DNA of 64,000 nt from Acidovorax sp. KKS102 (GCF_000302535.1 NC_018708.1:372001-436000); one strand, 5' to 3'. Positions 15,529 through 29,247 are shown, counted from the stretch's first letter. Notes: generated from the sequence alone by a model not told the origin. Numbers and translations are program-made.

Positions 15529-16218
15529 ATGGGACAGTTTGTTGATCTGACATCGAGTGACGGTTTTGTGGCCCCCGCCTGGGTCGCCAGGCCCGAAGGC
15601 ACGCCCCGTGGCGCCGTGGTGGTGCTGCAAGAGATTTTTGGCGTGAACTCGCACATCCGTTCGGTGGCCGACCGCTATGCCGCCAGCGGCTATCTGGCTG
15701 TGGCGCCCTCCACCTTCCACCGCGTCAAGCAGGGCGTGGAGCTGGGCTACACCGGTGACGACATGCAGGCCGGCATGGGCCTGAAGGCTGCCGTCGAGGC
15801 CCTGCCCGCGCCGGGCGTGATGCCCGACATCCAGGCCGCCATCGACTACGCCGCGCAGCAAAGCGGCGGCAAGGTGGGCATCGTGGGCTACTGCTGGGGC
15901 GGCCTGCTGACCTGGCGCTCGGCCTGCCAGCTGCAGGGCCTGTCGGCCGCCGTGCCGTACTACGGCGGTGGCGTGACCACACCGGAAGAAGTGGCCCGCA
16001 CCCCCAAGGTGCCGGTGCTGGCCCACTTTGGCGAGCGTGACCACTGGATTCCGCTCGACAGCGTGCAGGCCTTCGGCAAGGCCCACCCGGAGGTCGAAGT
16101 GCATGTGTACGCCGCCGACCACGGCTTCAACTGCGACCAGCGCGGCAGCTACGACGAGGCCGCTGCCAACACGGCCCGCGAGCGCACCCTGGCCTTTTTT
16201 GCCAAGCACCTGGGCTGA
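15529..16218 (+). CDS. Dienelactone hydrolase family protein
   Basis: The 229-residue alpha/beta hydrolase has the dienelactone hydrolase catalytic set: Cys122 in G-Y-C-W-G-G, Asp171 in E-R-D-H-W-I-P, His198 in A-A-D-H-G-F, and Glu35 in Q-E-I-F-G-V that activates the cysteine. It is cytoplasmic, with no signal peptide. In aromatic degradation such enzymes hydrolyse dienelactone to maleylacetate, but no chlorocatechol genes are nearby, so the real substrate is unknown. AAGGAG lies 8 bp before ATG. Confidence 0.9.
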   Translation: MGQFVDLTSSDGFVAPAWVARPEGTPRGAVVVLQEIFGVNSHIRSVADRYAASGYLAVAPSTFHRVKQGVELGYTGDDMQAGMGLKAAVEALPAPGVMPDIQAAIDYAAQQSGGKVGIVGYCWGGLLTWRSACQLQGLSAAVPYYGGGVTTPEEVARTPKVPVLAHFGERDHWIPLDSVQAFGKAHPEVEVHVYAADHGFNCDQRGSYDEAAANTARERTLAFFAKHLG

Positions 16219-16262
16219 GACCGCCCCGGTGACCGCGACACGATAGCGAACGACCAACGGGG

Positions 16263-17186
16263 GTGATCATGGCGGATTTCAGGCGTTTTTGGCCCCAAGC
16301 GCTAGTCCGTCATGCGCTGGCAGCTATGGGTTTGATAGCGTTGTGCGCTAGTGTCCATGCGGCCGACTACACCGGCCCCTTGTTCGACGCCCACCTGCAC
16401 TACAACGAGGAAGCCTGGGACGGCAAAGCAGGCCCGCACCCACCTGCCGACGTGCTGGCGCGCATGAAGGCCAGCGGCGTGCGCGCCATCGTGGCCAACT
16501 CGCGGCCCAATGCCGGGTCGCTCACCCTTGCGGGCCTGCCGCAGACCCGCGAGGCCGGCGTGACGGTGGTGCCGTTTGTGCGGCTGTACCGCAACCGCGC
16601 GGACTACACCGGCTGGTTTGCCGACGACACCATCTACGACATGGTGCAGACCGAGCTGGCCCGGGGCACACCCGCCGGCCCCTACCGAGGCCTGGGCGAA
16701 TTCCACCTGTACGACAGTGCCAACGCCAACGGCCCCGTGGCCAAAAAGCTCATGGCCCTGGCCGAGCAGCGGGACCTGGTGGTGCTGGCCCATGTGGACG
16801 ACACCGCCATCGACCTGCTGATGGCCAACACCCCGTCCAAGGGCCAAAAGGCCCGGCTGATCTGGGCCCACACCGGCATCGGCGGCGCGCCGGTGGAGCG
16901 GGTGGACGCCCTGATGGCCCGCTACCCGGGCCTGGTGGGCGAACTCTCGTACCGCCCCGGCCTGGTGTGCGACGACAACCAGCTGTGCCCCGCCTGGCGC
17001 GCGCTGCTGCTCAATTTCCCCACGCGCTTCGTGATCGGCTCGGACACCTGGGTCAACCAGCGCTGGCAGCACTACGAAGGCCTGATGCAGGGCTACCGCC
17101 AGTGGCTGGGCGGCCTGCCCGCCGACGTGGCGCGCAAGGTGGCGTGGGACAACGCGGCGGGGCTGTTTGGGGTGGCCCGGCCGTGA
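16263..17186 (+). CDS. Exported amidohydrolase family protein
   Basis: This 307-residue protein has a cleavable signal peptide (hydrophobic core [13 protein letters not shown], cleavage after V-H-A), then D-A-H-L-H-Y-N-E, an amidohydrolase metal motif near residue 43. Later ligands are likely in L-A-H-V-D-D, W-A-H-T-G-I and G-S-D-T-W. This is the TatD/amidohydrolase_2 barrel; the substrate is unknown. ATG 16263 or ATG 16269 may start it. The codons for the signal peptide core are a reversed copy of the dispersed repeat, so the export signal appears to derive from it. Confidence 0.8.
   Translation: MIMADFRRFWPQALVRHALAAMGLIALCASVHAADYTGPLFDAHLHYNEEAWDGKAGPHPPADVLARMKASGVRAIVANSRPNAGSLTLAGLPQTREAGVTVVPFVRLYRNRADYTGWFADDTIYDMVQTELARGTPAGPYRGLGEFHLYDSANANGPVAKKLMALAEQRDLVVLAHVDDTAIDLLMANTPSKGQKARLIWAHTGIGGAPVERVDALMARYPGLVGELSYRPGLVCDDNQLCPAWRALLLNFPTRFVIGSDTWVNQRWQHYEGLMQGYRQWLGGLPADVARKVAWDNAAGLFGVARP
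16298..16356 (-). repeat. Dispersed repeat encoding the signal peptide of the amidohydrolase
   Basis: On the minus strand it reads CGCTATCAAACCCATAGCTG, CCAGCGCATGACGGACTAGC, GCTT. The match to ATAGCTG-N-AGCGCAT-N-ACTAGCGCT is clear. Read on the coding strand it gives [14 protein letters not shown]. Confidence 0.7.
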
Positions 17187-17304
17187 GTGGGCCATCGCCG
17201 GTGCATTGAGGCTTGTGCCCTGGCGGCCTTCTAGCTGGCAGTCATTGAAACTGGCGCTGCCCCTACCAGCGACCGCCGTGCAAGGGCCGCCCCGCCGCAC
17301 TGGC

Positions 17305-17375
17305 GGTGTCCCCCTTCCCGAATCGCGCCAGCGAGTCGAGAGAAGGGGGAAGGCCCGAAGGGCCTCAGGGGGATG
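17305..17375. repeat. REP-like palindromic intergenic element
   Basis: The region pairs GGTGTCCCCCTTCCC with GAGAAGGGGGAAGGCC, and continues with GGCCCGAAGGGCC, then TCAGGGGGATGTTCC. I recall similar CCCCCTTC...GAAGGGGGAAGG sequences scattered in Comamonadaceae genomes. It sits between two convergent genes and may also end transcription. Confidence 0.5.
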
Positions 17376-17378
17376 TTC

Positions 17379-18629
17379 CTATCTTGTCCTGGCCAGATAC
17401 CGCTTGCGCCAGAACAGCAGCACCAGGGCCACCGCGATGAACACCATCGACCCCATGGCCCACCAGAACCCATCGGCCTTGTGCACCAGGGGGATGAACT
17501 CGAAGTTCATTCCGAAAATGCCCGCAATCAGGTTCAGCGGCAAAAACACGGCCGTGAGCGCCGTGAGGGTGCGCATGATGTCGTTGGTGCGGTTGCTCTG
17601 CACCGAAAAGTGCATCTGCACGGCGGTTTCGGTGCTCTGCTCCAGGCGCCGCACGTGGTGCACCACGCGCTCGATGTGCTCCAGCACGTCGCGGCTGCGC
17701 ACCTTGAGCAGGTCCAGCTCGCGCAGGCCCGCCGGGGTGTCGGGCAGGGCCCAGGTTTCCAGCGCGTCGATCCAGTCCTGCACGGCGGTGCGCTGGTCTT
17801 CGCAGATCTCGTCGAGCATGTGCAGCGACAGGCGCGCTTCGAGCAGCGAGGTCCAGTTCACGTACCGCGCGCGGGGCTTGAGCAGTTCGGTCTGCCAGTG
17901 GTCCAGCTGGCGGGTGAGCTCGCGGCGCAGGTCCAGGTAGCCGTCCACCATCTGGTTGACCACGCGCAGCATCAGGTCGGCGGGGCTGGTGGGCAGGCGT
18001 GCGCCCGAGATCGGGCTGCTGCGGCCCTCGCCCATGCCGGGGCTGGCGTGGGCGTTGCCGTGAGCGTGGCTGGCGTTGTTGGCGCTGCTGGTTCCGTTGC
18101 CGATTCCATTGCTGTTGGCCGGGGTGGCTGCCAGCAGCCGCGTCGCGTAGGCATCGCGCACGGCGCAGTCGGTGGGGTGCACGGTCAGCAGCAGCTGGTC
18201 GAACACCGCAAACCCCACGGGGCTGGTGTCGATGCGCCGCAGCACGGGCGGGCCGCTGCGCTTGGCGGGGGCGTGGGGGTTGTCGGGCTCGGTTGCCACG
18301 GCTGGTGTGGCGGGCGCAGCCGTCACCAGCTGCTCGGGCGGCGCAGCATCGCCCTGCACCGTGGCCAGGCGGCGGAACACCAGCAGGTCGTACTGCGAGG
18401 TGTAGTCGTAGTGCGAGGGCAGCTGCGCGTTGAGCAGGTCGGACACATGCAGGTCCACCAGCTGCAGCCCGATCAGCGCCTGCAGGCGGCCCTGGATCTC
18501 GGCCAGCCGCGCCTGGAAGGCCGGACGGGCGCAGGCCACCCAGAGAAAGCCCTGCGCCGGCATCTGGGCGGGCAGGGCGGTCAGCTCCTGCACGCCGCTG
18601 CTGTGGATGTGAAAGATGCGCATGGACAC
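17379..18629 (-). CDS. CorA-like Mg2+ (divalent cation) transporter
   Basis: The 416-residue protein has the CorA signature G-M-N (residues 373-375, I-F-G-M-N-F-E-F-I-P) after the first of two C-terminal membrane helices; the second ends W-R-K-R-Y-L. The long N-terminal cytoplasmic part forms the funnel. It carries a low-complexity insertion (about residues 165-215, rich in Asn, Ser, Gly, His and Ala) between two beta segments, which makes it longer than typical CorA proteins of about 320 residues. ATG 18629 or ATG 18623 starts it. The neighbours give no hint of regulation. Confidence 0.85.
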   Translation of the reverse strand: MSMRIFHIHSSGVQELTALPAQMPAQGFLWVACARPAFQARLAEIQGRLQALIGLQLVDLHVSDLLNAQLPSHYDYTSQYDLLVFRRLATVQGDAAPPEQLVTAAPATPAVATEPDNPHAPAKRSGPPVLRRIDTSPVGFAVFDQLLLTVHPTDCAVRDAYATRLLAATPANSNGIGNGTSSANNASHAHGNAHASPGMGEGRSSPISGARLPTSPADLMLRVVNQMVDGYLDLRRELTRQLDHWQTELLKPRARYVNWTSLLEARLSLHMLDEICEDQRTAVQDWIDALETWALPDTPAGLRELDLLKVRSRDVLEHIERVVHHVRRLEQSTETAVQMHFSVQSNRTNDIMRTLTALTAVFLPLNLIAGIFGMNFEFIPLVHKADGFWWAMGSMVFIAVALVLLFWRKRYLARTR

Positions 18630-18640
18630 CGTTTTCAGTC

Positions 18641-21537
<2,897 letters not shown>

Positions 21538-21626
21538 CTACGGCCTCTGGCGTTCTGTATGGCCGCGCAGGGGTTTGGGGCTGCGCTCCGCCCGGTCTGG
21601 AAGGTGGGTGTCCTTAAAATGCGGGG

Positions 21627-21986
21627 ATGAGCGACACCCCTTCCGCACCGGCCGCAGCGCCCGGTTACTACCAGCGCCACATCTTCTTTTGCCTCAACGA
21701 GCGCACCAACGGTGAAGACAGCTGCGCCCACCACAACGCGCAGGCGGGTTTTGACCGCTGCAAGGCCCAGGTCAAGGCCGCCGGGCTGGCGGGTGCCGGC
21801 AAGGTGCGTGTGAACAAGGCCGGTTGCCTGGACCGCTGCGCGGGCGGCCCCGTGGCCGTGGTCTACCCAGAGGGCACCTGGTACACCTATGTGGACGCGG
21901 CGGACATCGACGAAATCGTCGAATCGCACCTCAAGAACGGCCAGGTGGTGGAACGCCTGGTCACGCCCGCGGAACTTGGCCGCTGA
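21627..21986 (+). CDS. (2Fe-2S) ferredoxin, thioredoxin-like fold
   Basis: The 119-residue protein has the four cluster cysteines of Shethna-type/NuoE-like ferredoxins: Cys22 (H-I-F-F-C), Cys33 (D-S-C-A), Cys67 and Cys71 (G-C-L-D-R-C-A-G-G-P). It should be a cytoplasmic electron carrier. The C-terminal V-V-Y-P-E-G-x-W-Y segment is family-typical. The gene is 98 bp after vanZ and 87 bp before an alpha/beta hydrolase on the same strand; these pairs are common in Burkholderiales but the redox partner is unknown. Confidence 0.87.
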   Translation: MSDTPSAPAAAPGYYQRHIFFCLNERTNGEDSCAHHNAQAGFDRCKAQVKAAGLAGAGKVRVNKAGCLDRCAGGPVAVVYPEGTWYTYVDAADIDEIVESHLKNGQVVERLVTPAELGR

Positions 21987-22073
21987 GCGCGGCTCCATCC
22001 CTGTCTTGGAACGATTTTGGCAGCAGGCGCCAGTGGATCATGCCCCTGTTGCTATTGATTGAGTAGCAAATCC

Positions 22074-22724
22074 GTGAATGCCCAGACCGAACGCCTGACC
22101 CTGTCCGGCCCCGCAGGCGCCATCGAGGCCGTGCGCGACAGCGCCACCCTGGCCGATGGCGCGGCGCCCCGCGGCGTCGCCATCATTGCCCACCCCCACC
22201 CGCTGTTTGGCGGCACCATGGACAACAAGGTGGTGCAGACCCTGGCGCGCGCGTTTGTGCAGTGTGGCTGGACGGCGGTGCGCTTCAACTTCCGCGGCGT
22301 GGGCGCCACGGCCGGCGTGTACGACGAAGGCCGGGGCGAGTTGCAGGACCTGCTGGCCGTGGTGGAGCAGGTGGCGCCCGCCGCTGTGGGCCAACCCCTG
22401 GCGCTGGCGGGGTTTTCTTTCGGGGCGTTTGTCACCAGCCACGCCCTGGAGGCCCTCTGGCCCACGCAGCGCGTGGAAAAGGCCGTGCTGGTCGGCACGG
22501 CCGCCAGCCGCTTCACGGTGGCCCCGGTGCCGCCCGACGCCCACCTGCGCACGCTGGTCGTGCACGGCGAGCAGGACGACACCGTGCCGCTGTCGGCCGT
22601 GATGGACTGGGCCCGGCCCCAGATACTGCCTGTCACAGTCGTCCCCTCGGGCGGTCATTTCTTTCACGGACAATTGCCGCTTCTGAAGAACCTGGTGGTC
22701 CGCCACCTGCAATCGGGCGCCTGA
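22074..22724 (+). CDS. Alpha/beta hydrolase
   Basis: The 216-residue protein resembles the small dienelactone/Abhydrolase family with H-P-H-P-L-F-G-G-T-M-D-N-K-V (oxyanion region), F-N-F-R-G-V-G, and nucleophile Ser in G-F-S-F-G-A. The acid is likely Asp in E-Q-D-D-T-V-P and the base His in G-G-H-F-F-H-G. No signal peptide; substrate unknown. The start is uncertain: GTG 22074 is preferred, while TTG 22059 in the same frame would add five residues from a partial copy of the dispersed repeat. No ribosome binding site decides between them. Confidence 0.78.
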   Translation: MNAQTERLTLSGPAGAIEAVRDSATLADGAAPRGVAIIAHPHPLFGGTMDNKVVQTLARAFVQCGWTAVRFNFRGVGATAGVYDEGRGELQDLLAVVEQVAPAAVGQPLALAGFSFGAFVTSHALEALWPTQRVEKAVLVGTAASRFTVAPVPPDAHLRTLVVHGEQDDTVPLSAVMDWARPQILPVTVVPSGGHFFHGQLPLLKNLVVRHLQSGA

Positions 22725-22821
22725 GGGGCGCCGCCCGGACCGGCTCCGGCCGTCTGCCGTCCTCCCTCTGCCGCCTTTTCTCCCATCCTTTTTTCGAGCC
22801 TCTCCAGCCCCCTCCTGCCCC

Positions 22822-23991
22822 ATGAAACGAATCCTGTCTGCGTTGCGATCCCTGGCCGTCTTTGCTGCGGTGGCCCCGGCTGCCTTTGGCGCTTTTGCCC
22901 AGGCGCCCCAGCCCCCCGAAATCGCCGCGCGCACCTACATGCTGGTGGATGTCACTGCCAACCAGGTGCTGGCCGCCAAGGACATCGACGCGCCGGTGGA
23001 GCAGGCCTCGCTCACCAAGCTCATGACGGGCTACCTGGTGTTTGACGCGCTGCGCTCCAAGAAGATCTCGCTGGACCAGAAGCTGCCCGTGAGCGTGCGC
23101 GCCTGGAAGATGCCCGGCTCGCGCATGTTCATCGACCCCAAGATGCAGGTGCCGGTCGAAGACCTGATCAAGGGCATGATCGTGCAGTCTGGCAACGACG
23201 CCACCATGGCCCTGGCCGAAGGCGTGGGCGGCACGGCCGAGAACTTCGTCAAGCTCATGAACGACCAAGCGCAGGCGCTGGGCATGAAGGGCACGAGCTA
23301 CAAAAACCCCGAAGGCCTGACCGAGCCCGGCCACACTACCACGGCGCGCGACCTCTCCGTGCTGGCCATGCGGCTGATGAAGGACTTCCCGGAGTACATG
23401 CACTATTACTCCACCAAGCAGTACAGCTACCCCGGCACCCCGGCATCGAACGGCAGCAACCGCAATTCGCTGCTGTTCCGCGACCCCACGGTGGACGGCC
23501 TCAAGACCGGCCACACCGCCGCTGCGGGCTACTGTTTGGTGGCTACGTCCAAGCGTGAATTCCCCGGTGTGGGCCAGCGCCGCCTGCTGTCCATCGTGCT
23601 GGGTGCCGCAAGCGAAAACGCGCGCGCGAACGAAAGCCAGAAGCTGCTGAACTGGGGCTACACCGCGTTCGAGGCGGTCAAGCTGTTTGACGCTGGCAAG
23701 CCGGTTGCAACGCCAGCCGTCTGGAAGGGCACTGCAAGCACCCTCAAGATCGGCCGCGAAGAAGCCATCGTGGTGGCGGTGCCGTCCGGCAGCGCCGGCA
23801 AGATCACCACCCAGATCGCCCGCCCCGATCCGCTGGTCGCGCCCTACACCAAGGGCCAGGCCATCGGCACCCTCAAGGTCATGCTGGGCGACCAGTCCAT
23901 CGGCGAAGTGCCTCTGGTGGCGCTGGAGGCCGTGGAGCAGGCCGGCATCCTGGGCCGTGCATGGGACGCCATTCGCCTCTGGATCAGGTAA
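22822..23991 (+). CDS. dacC: D-alanyl-D-alanine carboxypeptidase (PBP5/6 type)
   Basis: The 389-residue penicillin-binding protein has a signal peptide (cleavage near residue 27, A-F-A-Q), the active-site S-x-x-K at Ser63-Lys66 (S-L-T-K), S-G-N at 123-125 and K-T-G at 228-230, followed by a C-terminal beta-rich PBP5 domain and an amphipathic tail (W-D-A-I-R-L-W-I-R) for membrane attachment. It trims pentapeptides of periplasmic peptidoglycan. It precedes rpsL with a terminator between them. Whether the symbol dacA or dacC applies cannot be decided from sequence alone. Confidence 0.92.
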   Translation: MKRILSALRSLAVFAAVAPAAFGAFAQAPQPPEIAARTYMLVDVTANQVLAAKDIDAPVEQASLTKLMTGYLVFDALRSKKISLDQKLPVSVRAWKMPGSRMFIDPKMQVPVEDLIKGMIVQSGNDATMALAEGVGGTAENFVKLMNDQAQALGMKGTSYKNPEGLTEPGHTTTARDLSVLAMRLMKDFPEYMHYYSTKQYSYPGTPASNGSNRNSLLFRDPTVDGLKTGHTAAAGYCLVATSKREFPGVGQRRLLSIVLGAASENARANESQKLLNWGYTAFEAVKLFDAGKPVATPAVWKGTASTLKIGREEAIVVAVPSGSAGKITTQIARPDPLVAPYTKGQAIGTLKVMLGDQSIGEVPLVALEAVEQAGILGRAWDAIRLWIR

Positions 23992-24049
23992 CGCCGGGTT
24001 GCAGAAGTAAAGTAAGCCAACTACTTCTGAAACCATAGCTGGCTGCGCA

Positions 24050-24077
24050 GGTCCGGCAAGCGCCGGGCCTGGTTTTG
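24050..24077 (+). terminator. Hairpin terminator after the carboxypeptidase gene
   Basis: GGTCCGGC, loop AAGC, GCCGGGCC (one G-T pair), followed by TGGTTTT. It lies 58 bp after the stop and separates the gene from the rpsL operon. Confidence 0.6.
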
Positions 24078-24156
24078 GCCTCTGTTTTTGCAGCCAATAC
24101 CTGCCAGTTACCGGAATCGCAGCAGGTGCCTTGGGTCGCCGCAAGCCGCAGCAGGC

Positions 24157-24185
24157 TTGCCTTCCAGGGGGCATCCTGCTACATT
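24157..24185 (+). promoter_or_regulatory. Predicted promoter of the rpsL-rpsG-fusA operon
   Basis: TTGCCT, 17 bp, TACATT. Transcription would start near 24192 and give a 70-nt leader that opens with the inverted repeat TTCGGAA-T-TTCCGAA (24195-24209) and carries ATTCACGTTT twice (24213-24222, 24240-24249). Confidence 0.5.
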
Positions 24186-24262
24186 AGAAGGCTTTTCGGA
24201 ATTTCCGAAGGGATTCACGTTTTCGCTTTCACGAAGCAAATTCACGTTTAGGGACGTATTTC

Positions 24263-24640
24263 ATGCCAACCATTAATCAACTGGTCCGTCAGGGGCGCGA
24301 GGTCGAAAAGACCAAGTCCAAGAGCCCTGCGATGGAAAACTCTCCACAGCGCCGTGGCGTGTGCACCCGTGTGTACACCACGACGCCTAAGAAGCCTAAC
24401 TCCGCTCTGCGTAAGGTCGCCAAGGTGCGCCTGACCAACGGTTTTGAGGTGATCTCCTACATCGGCGGTGAAGGCCACAACCTGCAAGAACACAGCGTGG
24501 TGCTGGTTCGCGGCGGTCGTGTGAAGGACTTGCCCGGTGTGCGTTACCACATCGTGCGTGGTTCGCTGGACTTGCAAGGCGTGAAAGACCGCAAGCAAGC
24601 CCGCTCCAAGTACGGCGCGAAGAAGCCAAAGGCCAAGTAA
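24263..24640 (+). CDS. rpsL: 30S ribosomal protein S12
   Basis: This 125-residue protein is the decoding-centre protein S12, recognised by [11 protein letters not shown] and the [10 protein letters not shown] loop. The lysines at the classic streptomycin positions are present, so the wild-type sensitive form is encoded. It opens the str operon; a 175-bp gap without an obvious terminator follows before rpsG. Confidence 0.98.
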   Translation: MPTINQLVRQGREVEKTKSKSPAMENSPQRRGVCTRVYTTTPKKPNSALRKVAKVRLTNGFEVISYIGGEGHNLQEHSVVLVRGGRVKDLPGVRYHIVRGSLDLQGVKDRKQARSKYGAKKPKAK

Positions 24641-24815
24641 GCCCTGGCCCTTTCGGTCTGAAGAATTTTCGGTGCTGTTTTTCCGCGTGGCGCGGAGTTG
24701 CAGCGTAGTGACCCCAAACGCAGGTGTTCTGCGCGGGTCGAGTAAGTGGGAGTCCAGAGATTGGCTCTCGCGGTGTCTGAAAAGATGCCAACTGAAGCAA
24801 AGATAGAGGTAAAAA

Positions 24816-25289
24816 ATGCCACGTCGTCGCGAAGTCCCCAAACGTGAAATCCTGCCGGATCCCAAGTTCGGCAATGTAGAGCTGTCCAAATTCATGAACG
24901 TGATCATGGAAGGCGGCAAGAAGGCGGTTGCAGAGCGCATCATTTACGGCGCCCTGGAGCTGATCGAGAAGAAGCACCCCGATAAGGACCCTCTGGAAGC
25001 CTTCACCGTTGCCATCAACAACGTGAAGCCCATGGTGGAAGTGAAGTCCCGCCGCGTCGGCGGTGCCAACTACCAGGTGCCTGTGGAAGTGCGTCCCGTC
25101 CGTCGTCTGGCCCTGTCCATGCGCTGGATCAAGGAAGCCGCCCGCAAGCGCGGTGAAAAGTCGATGGCCCAACGCCTGGCCAACGAACTGCTGGAAGCCA
25201 CCGAAGGCCGTGGCGGCGCCATGAAGAAGCGTGACGAAGTGCACCGCATGGCCGAAGCCAACAAGGCATTCAGCCACTTCCGCTTCTAA
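24816..25289 (+). CDS. rpsG: 30S ribosomal protein S7
   Basis: The 157-residue protein starts [20 protein letters not shown], the S7 signature, and binds the 3' major domain of 16S rRNA. In E. coli S7 represses its own operon by binding the rpsL-rpsG gap; the 175-bp gap here could fold similarly but was not tested. An AGAGGT ribosome binding site precedes ATG. Confidence 0.98.
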   Translation: MPRRREVPKREILPDPKFGNVELSKFMNVIMEGGKKAVAERIIYGALELIEKKHPDKDPLEAFTVAINNVKPMVEVKSRRVGGANYQVPVEVRPVRRLALSMRWIKEAARKRGEKSMAQRLANELLEATEGRGGAMKKRDEVHRMAEANKAFSHFRF

Positions 25290-25436
25290 AACGCGGATTT
25301 GCCCTGATATAGGCCCAAGGCTGCTGGCGTTTTGCCTGCAGCCTTGTGTCGATTTCAGGCAGTCACAAAATTGACGGGTTGCAGCGCCAGAATGCTGGGC
25401 CCGCCCCCGAAAACACGAACCATCCAAGGATCCACC

Positions 25437-27539
25437 ATGGCTCGCAAGACCCCCCTCGAGCGTTACCGCAATATCGGTATCTCGGCCCACATTGACGCTG
25501 GCAAGACCACCACAACCGAGCGTATTCTTTTCTACACCGGCGTGAACCACAAGATTGGTGAAGTGCACGACGGCGCGGCCACCATGGACTGGATGGAGCA
25601 AGAGCAAGAGCGTGGCATCACGATCACCTCGGCGGCTACCACCTGCTTCTGGAAGGGCATGGACATGTCCTTCCCCGAGCACCGCATCAACATCATCGAC
25701 ACCCCCGGCCACGTGGACTTCACGATTGAAGTGGAGCGTTCCATGCGCGTGCTGGACGGCGCCTGCATGGTGTACTGCGCCGTGGGTGGCGTGCAGCCCC
25801 AGTCGGAAACCGTCTGGCGCCAGGCCAACAAGTACAAGGTGCCTCGTCTGGCCTTTGTGAACAAGATGGACCGTACCGGTGCCAACTTCTTCAAGGTCGT
25901 GGACCAGATGAAGCTGCGCCTGAAGGCCAACCCTGTGCCCATCGTGATCCCGATCGGTGCTGAAGACAACTTCAAGGGCGTGGTCGACCTGCGCAAGATG
26001 AAGGCCATCATCTGGGACGAAGCCTCCCAGGGCATGAAGTTCACCTTCGAAGACATCCCGGCAGACCTGGTCGAAGTGGCCAAGGAATGGCGCGAGAAGA
26101 TGGTCGAAGCGGCTGCTGAAGCCTCCGAAGACCTGATGAACAAGTACCTGGAAGAGGGCGATCTGTCGGAAGAAGAGATCACCCAAGGCCTGCGCACGCG
26201 CACCATCAACGGCGAAATCCAGCCCATGCTGTGCGGCACGGCGTTCAAGAACAAGGGTGTGCAGCGCATGCTGGACGCCGTGATCGAACTCATGCCTTCG
26301 CCCCTGGACGTGCCTCCCGTGCCTGGCTTCGACGAAGACGACAAGGAAGTCACCCGCAAGGCGGACGACAACGAGAAGTTCTCGGCCCTGGCGTTCAAGC
26401 TGATGACCGACCCGTTCGTGGGTCAGCTGACGTTCGTGCGTGTGTACTCCGGCGTGCTCTCCAAGGGCGACACCGTGTACAACCCTGTGCGTGGCAAGAA
26501 GGAACGTATCGGCCGTATCGTGCAGATGCACGCCAACGAGCGCCAGGAAGTGGACGAAATCCGCGCCGGTGACATCGCTGCTTGCGTGGGCCTGAAGGAC
26601 GTGACCACGGGTGAAACCCTGTGTGATCCCGCCGCCGTGGTGACGCTGGAGCGCATGGTGTTCCCCGAGCCTGTGATCCGTCAGGCTGTGGAACCCAAGT
26701 CCAAGGCCGACCAGGAAAAGATGGGCATCGCCCTGTCGCGCCTGGCTGCAGAAGATCCATCGTTCCGCGTGCAGACCGACGAAGAATCCGGCCAGACCAT
26801 CATCGGTGGTATGGGCGAGCTGCACCTCGAAATCATCGTGGACCGCATGAAGCGTGAATTCGGCGTGGAAGCCAACGTGGGCAAGCCCCAGGTGGCCTAC
26901 CGCGAAACCATCCGCAAGACGGTGGAAGAAGCCGAAGGCAAGTTCGTGCGCCAGTCCGGTGGTAAGGGTCAGTATGGTCACGTCGTGCTCAAGATCGAAC
27001 CCAACGAAGCCGGCAAGGGCATCGAGTTCGTGGACGCGATCAAGGGCGGTGTGGTGCCTCGCGAATTCATCCCAGCGGTGGAAAAGGGTATCAACGAAGC
27101 CGTGACGCAAGGCGTGCTGGCTGGTTACCCCGTGGTGGACGTCAAGGTCACGCTGCACTTCGGTTCGTACCACGATGTGGACTCGAACGAACTGGCGTTC
27201 AAGATGGCTGCCATCTTCGGCTTCAAGGAAGGTTGCAAGAAGGCCGGTCCGGTCATTCTGGAACCCATGATGGCCGTGGAAGTGGAAACGCCTGAAGACT
27301 ACGCCGGTAACGTGATGGGTGACCTGTCCAGCCGTCGCGGCATGGTGCAAGGCATGGACGACATGGTCGGTGGCGGCAAGGCCATCAAGGCTGAAGTGCC
27401 CCTGTCCGAAATGTTCGGCTACTCCACGACCCTGCGCTCCATGTCGCAAGGTCGCGCCACCTACACGATGGAATTCAAGCACTACAGCGAAGCACCTCGC
27501 AACGTGTCTGAAGCCATCATGGCAGCACGCGCCAAGTAA
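25437..27539 (+). CDS. fusA: Translation elongation factor G
   Basis: The 700-residue GTPase moves tRNA and mRNA after peptide transfer. G1 is in A-H-I-D-A-G-K-T-T (about residues 17-25), G3 is D-T-P-G-H near residue 90, and G4 is N-K-M-D. ATG 25437 is 4 bp after CAAGGA and begins the family N-terminus [10 protein letters not shown]; the longer open frame to 25332 is not used. An intrinsic terminator lies directly after the stop. Confidence 0.98.
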   Translation: MARKTPLERYRNIGISAHIDAGKTTTTERILFYTGVNHKIGEVHDGAATMDWMEQEQERGITITSAATTCFWKGMDMSFPEHRINIIDTPGHVDFTIEVERSMRVLDGACMVYCAVGGVQPQSETVWRQANKYKVPRLAFVNKMDRTGANFFKVVDQMKLRLKANPVPIVIPIGAEDNFKGVVDLRKMKAIIWDEASQGMKFTFEDIPADLVEVAKEWREKMVEAAAEASEDLMNKYLEEGDLSEEEITQGLRTRTINGEIQPMLCGTAFKNKGVQRMLDAVIELMPSPLDVPPVPGFDEDDKEVTRKADDNEKFSALAFKLMTDPFVGQLTFVRVYSGVLSKGDTVYNPVRGKKERIGRIVQMHANERQEVDEIRAGDIAACVGLKDVTTGETLCDPAAVVTLERMVFPEPVIRQAVEPKSKADQEKMGIALSRLAAEDPSFRVQTDEESGQTIIGGMGELHLEIIVDRMKREFGVEANVGKPQVAYRETIRKTVEEAEGKFVRQSGGKGQYGHVVLKIEPNEAGKGIEFVDAIKGGVVPREFIPAVEKGINEAVTQGVLAGYPVVDVKVTLHFGSYHDVDSNELAFKMAAIFGFKEGCKKAGPVILEPMMAVEVETPEDYAGNVMGDLSSRRGMVQGMDDMVGGGKAIKAEVPLSEMFGYSTTLRSMSQGRATYTMEFKHYSEAPRNVSEAIMAARAK

Positions 27540-27550
27540 TTAAGCATTTC

Positions 27551-27582
27551 GCCCGGGCCGTTTTGGTCCGGGCTTTGTTTTG
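27551..27582 (+). terminator. Intrinsic terminator between fusA and tuf
   Basis: GCCCGGGCC, loop GTTTT, GGTCCGGGC, then TTTGTTTT. It sits 12 bp after fusA, so tuf must have its own promoter in the following 100 bp. Confidence 0.85.
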
Positions 27583-27681
27583 TCTGCGATCCGGTGCCAC
27601 TCTGTTCCCTGTGCGGAGTGAATCAGCAACCAGATGCAGACGTAAAACCACTACACAGGGATTGCTCTTTGGAGAATTGAA

Positions 27682-28872
<1,191 letters not shown>

Positions 28873-28896
28873 TCATAAGCAGAAAAGGAACTTGCC

Positions 28897-29208
28897 ATGT
28901 CCAAGCAAAAAATCCGCATCCGCCTGAAGGCGTTTGACTACAAGCTGATCGACCAGTCCGCTGCCGAGATCGTTGACACCGCCAAGCGCACCGGCGCCAT
29001 CGTCAAGGGTCCCGTGCCCCTGCCGACGCGCATGAAGCGTTTCGACATCCTGCGTTCGCCCCACGTCAACAAGACCAGCCGCGACCAGCTCGAAATCCGC
29101 ACGCACCAGCGTCTGATGGACATCGTGGACCCTACGGACAAGACCGTGGACGCCCTGATGAAGCTCGACCTGCCCGCTGGCGTGGACGTCGAAATCAAGC
29201 TGCAGTGA
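28897..29208 (+). CDS. rpsJ: 30S ribosomal protein S10
   Basis: The 103-residue protein has the S10 core ([25 protein letters not shown]). It also works as NusE in antitermination. AAGGA lies 7 bp before ATG. It is followed by an 8-bp hairpin and a fresh promoter, so it may be transcribed mainly with tuf rather than with the rest of the S10 cluster. Confidence 0.98.
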   Translation: MSKQKIRIRLKAFDYKLIDQSAAEIVDTAKRTGAIVKGPVPLPTRMKRFDILRSPHVNKTSRDQLEIRTHQRLMDIVDPTDKTVDALMKLDLPAGVDVEIKLQ

Positions 29209-29225
29209 TGTAGCCGTAGCTGCTG

Positions 29226-29247
29226 CAAGGCGGGCTCCTCCGCCTTG
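29226..29247 (+). terminator. Hairpin (attenuator or terminator) after rpsJ
   Basis: CAAGGCGG, loop GCTCCT, CCGCCTTG: a perfect 8-bp stem 17 bp after the stop. There is no T run, so read-through is likely. Confidence 0.5.

Noticed and set aside
24213-24249. cre-tag in the rpsL leader (TTCAC repeats)
   Set aside because: The TTCAC copies are not spaced by 6 bp; they form a 27-bp direct repeat instead.
24396-27482. 1028-residue antisense frame over rpsL, rpsG and fusA
   Set aside because: His/Val-rich composition is the mirror of biased codons in highly expressed ribosomal genes; no motifs and no ribosome binding site.
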